From NCBI GenBank assembly GCA_038239195.1, contig JBBSEZ010000496.1, forward strand, positions 1 to 7,019: 7,019 bases of DNA. Direction: 5' to 3'. Numbering within the stretch: the first letter of the stretch is position 1; each line of letters begins with the position of its first letter. Below, piece after piece: positions 5,390 to 7,019 of this stretch. This DNA comes from JBBSEZ01 sp038239195 (lineage in GTDB: Bacteria > Planctomycetota > Planctomycetia > Gemmatales > Gemmataceae). Under the pieces are notes generated by a model that worked only from the letters and a program-made list of their open reading frames with translations, had not been told where the DNA came from and did no database searches. The position numbers and the translations under genes were made by a program.

Positions 5390-6574
5390 TCAGTACTTCG
5401 GCATGCCCTTATCGACCCGGTCGGCCCAGGCCAGGATGCCGCCCTTGAGGTTCTTCAACTTCGTGAAGCCCTGTTCGCGGAGAAACTGGATCGCCTTCTG
5501 GCTGCGCATCCCGCTCTTGCAGTGAACCACCAGCTCGCGCTCGCGGTCCAACTCGCCGAAGCGCTGCGGCAGCGCCGGCAGGGGGAACAGCACGCTGCCG
5601 GGGATGCGGCAAATCTGAAACTCCTCCGGGTTGCGCACGTCGAGCACGAAAACGTCCTCTCCTCGGTCGAGCCGTGCCTTCAGTTCCTCGACGGTGAGCT
5701 CGGCGCCCGCGGGAGCTCCGGCGGGGGCCTCCTGGCCGCGCACGCCGCAAAACTGTTCGTAGTCGATGAGCTGCTTGATGGTGGGCCGATCGCCGCACAT
5801 CGGGCACTGGGGGTTGCGGCGCACCTTGAACTCGCGGAAGCTCATCTGCAGCGCGTCGTAGAGCAGCAGCCGGCCGACGAGCGGCTCGCCCTGCCCGAGA
5901 ATTATCTTGACCGCCTCGGTGGCCTGGATGCAGCCGACGAGCCCGGGCAGGATGCCCAGCACCCCGCCCTCGGCGCAGCTCGGCACCTCGCCGGGGGGCG
6001 GAGGCTCGGGGTAGAGGCAGCGGTAGCACGGGCCCTTGCCCGGCCAGAAGACCGACGCCTGCCCATCGAAGCGGAAGATGCTCCCGTAGACGTTCGGCTT
6101 GCCCAGCAACACGCAGGCATCATTGACGAGGTAGCGCGTGGGGAAGTTGTCGGTGCCGTCGATCACCATGTCGTAGGGCCCGAAGATCGACAGCGCGTTG
6201 GCCGAGCTGAGCCGCGTCTCGTACAGATCGACGCGCACCTCGGGGTTGAGGGCCTGGAGCTTGTCCCTGGCGGACTGGAGCTTCGAGCGACCCACGTCGG
6301 GCGTGCCGTGCAAGATCTGGCGCTGGAGGTTGCTGAAATCGACGAGGTCGAAATCGACGAGGCCGATGCGGCCCACGCCCGCCGCCGCGAGGTAGAGGGC
6401 CAGGGGCGAGCCGAGGCCGCCCGCGCCGATGAGCAGGACGCTGGCGGCCTTGAGGCGCTTCTGCCCCTCGGGGCCCACCTCGGGCAGGATGAGGTGACGG
6501 CTGTAGCGCGCCACCTCCTGTTGAGAGAGGCTGACCTGCCCGGCCGCCTCGGCTAGCCGATCGAGAAAAGCCAT
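5390..6574 (-). CDS. moeZ: MoeB/ThiF-type adenylyltransferase with C-terminal rhodanese domain (MoeZ)
   Basis: This 394-residue protein activates the C-terminus of small sulfur-carrier proteins (MoaD, ThiS or CysO type) by adenylation and loads sulfur through its rhodanese domain, in molybdopterin, thiamine or cysteine synthesis. The E1-like domain (about 20-265) has the ATP loop GAGGLGS (50-56), DFDLVDFSNLQRQ (74-86), DGTDNFPTRYLVND (139-152), zinc pairs C183-x2-C186 and C257-x2-C260, and Cys200 in PSCAEGG as candidate for carrier attachment. A Pro/Ala linker (281-291) leads to the rhodanese domain (about 292-394) with active loop CKSGMRS (352-358, persulfide Cys352). Length and order are normal for MoeZ/MOCS3-like fusions. 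It lies 33 bp after the lipoprotein gene and 15 bp before the selenoprotein gene, likely one operon. No strong ribosome site is seen before the ATG. Which carrier it serves cannot be told from this window. Confidence 0.93.
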   Translation of the reverse strand: MAFLDRLAEAAGQVSLSQQEVARYSRHLILPEVGPEGQKRLKAASVLLIGAGGLGSPLALYLAAAGVGRIGLVDFDLVDFSNLQRQILHGTPDVGRSKLQSARDKLQALNPEVRVDLYETRLSSANALSIFGPYDMVIDGTDNFPTRYLVNDACVLLGKPNVYGSIFRFDGQASVFWPGKGPCYRCLYPEPPPPGEVPSCAEGGVLGILPGLVGCIQATEAVKIILGQGEPLVGRLLLYDALQMSFREFKVRRNPQCPMCGDRPTIKQLIDYEQFCGVRGQEAPAGAPAGAELTVEELKARLDRGEDVFVLDVRNPEEFQICRIPGSVLFPLPALPQRFGELDRERELVVHCKSGMRSQKAIQFLREQGFTKLKNLKGGILAWADRVDKGMPKY

Positions 6575-6607
6575 GGGTGTCGGTCCCGGGTTGAGAGGGC
6601 GCGTGGA

Positions 6608-6889
6608 TCAGTTGCCGTTGAAGCCGCCAGCGCCACGGCCTCCGAAGCTACTGCCGGGGTTGTTCAAGCTGCCCGGCTTGGAGGCGTCCTTGGCCTTCTT
6701 GAGCAGGAAGTCCTGGTCCATCGTTTCCTTGGGAAACTCGGGCGCCTTACTGTAGCGGGTCTCGTCGGGCGGAACGGTGTACTCGACCGGGGGCTTGGGC
6801 GGTTTCAGGTGGGCGTCGGTGGAGGTACACCCGGCCGAGGCTATCAGGATCGCCAGAAGCAAGCCGAGTGCCTCCCTTGTCGTGCGCAT
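6608..6889 (-). CDS. Small predicted lipoprotein, proline-rich, function unknown
   Basis: This is a 93-residue protein with a lipoprotein signal peptide: basic start MRTTRE, hydrophobic core ALGLLLAILIA (7-17), then lipobox S-A-G-C with Cys21 as lipidation site. Thr rather than Asp follows the Cys, which by the E. coli rule would favour the outer membrane. The mature part is short and probably unstructured: a Pro/Lys tract (KPPKPPVEYTVPPDE), a charged middle (FPKETMDQDFLLKKAKDA), and a Gly/Asn/Phe tail (GRGAGGFNGN). No family recognised. ATG 6889 was chosen over an in-frame ATG at 6955 because it starts the signal peptide directly, has a GGGGGA ribosome site just upstream, and because 6955 falls in the -10 box of the predicted promoter. 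It is the first gene of a likely operon with moeZ and the selenoprotein. Confidence 0.8.
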   Translation of the reverse strand: MRTTREALGLLLAILIASAGCTSTDAHLKPPKPPVEYTVPPDETRYSKAPEFPKETMDQDFLLKKAKDASKPGSLNNPGSSFGGRGAGGFNGN

Positions 6890-6954
6890 GCGCCATCCCC
6901 CGACTGGTGAGTGGGCCCACGGCCATGTTCCCCCGAAGGCCGTTGGGGCGGACA

Positions 6955-6982
6955 CTTATAGCGAGAAGCGCCGGTGCGTCAA
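6955..6982 (-). promoter_or_regulatory. Sigma70-like promoter of lipoprotein-moeZ-selenoprotein operon
   Basis: On the minus strand, TTGACG (6977-6982) and TATAAG (6955-6960) each match the consensus at 5 of 6 positions and are separated by 16 nt. Transcription would start near 6948, giving a leader of about 58 nt before ATG 6889. No other promoter is seen before moeZ or the selenoprotein gene, so the three genes probably share it. Confidence 0.65.
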
Positions 6983-6995
6983 GAGATCATTTAGC

Positions 6996-7014
6996 CGACG
7001 AGCTCGGCTCGTCG
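6996..7014. repeat. Perfect inverted repeat CGACGAGC-TCG-GCTCGTCG
   Basis: An 8-bp perfect stem with a 3-nt loop near the right edge, upstream of the operon promoter. No T run follows on either strand, so it is not a classic terminator. It may be a terminator-like end of a gene beyond the edge, or one copy of a dispersed intergenic palindrome; this window cannot tell which. Confidence 0.5.
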
Positions 7015-7019
7015 CGCCG

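Noticed and set aside
4991..6556. A 521-codon open frame on the plus strand
   Set aside because: It is the antisense shadow of moeZ and the selenoprotein gene, both of which have clear family motifs on the minus strand.
1..7019. CRISPR array, rRNA genes or phage structural genes
   Set aside because: No regularly spaced short repeats, no rRNA-like sequence and no phage-type proteins were seen on either strand.

Overview
The window is GC-rich bacterial DNA with compact, mostly minus-strand genes. The gene styles (a gamma-glutamyltranspeptidase of the GPWSQ type, a short Gfo/Idh/MocA-like protein, a proline-rich small lipoprotein, a MoeB-rhodanese fusion) suggest a planctomycete, perhaps Gemmata-like. 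That assignment is inference from protein style only; there is no marker gene here.

Layout. Positions 1-1018 (minus) hold the N-terminal 339 codons of a gamma-glutamyltranspeptidase that runs off the left edge. It diverges from an oxidoreductase-like gene at 1101-1994 (plus). Positions 1995-4422 hold a lower-GC block with a three-gene minus-strand operon: two small unknown proteins, then an ApeA-like HEPN protein of the type known from anti-phage defence. The block is bracketed by a 456-bp ungapped direct repeat (1539-1994 and 4423-4878). The left copy is the 3' half of the oxidoreductase gene; the right copy is a detached second copy of the same half. Recombination between the copies would remove the block and leave one intact oxidoreductase gene, so it looks like an acquired and possibly excisable defence cassette.

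Positions 4879-5017 are a short convergent spacer. Positions 5018-6889 (minus) form an apparent operon from a sigma70-like promoter at 6955-6982: a small lipoprotein, then MoeB/MoeZ (an adenylyltransferase fused to a rhodanese), then a small ArsC-like thioredoxin-fold protein. The last gene is hidden from ordinary ORF calling because codon 14 is an in-frame TGA. The TGA sits at the first position of a CxxC redox motif (read as UxxC). It is followed, 23 nt later, by the GUU loop of a perfect 7-bp hairpin, as expected of a bacterial SECIS element. I read it as a selenoprotein co-transcribed with a sulfur-transfer enzyme.

The two most notable items are this hidden selenoprotein and the repeat-flanked ApeA operon, whose HEPN motif has Arg where the catalytic His is expected.
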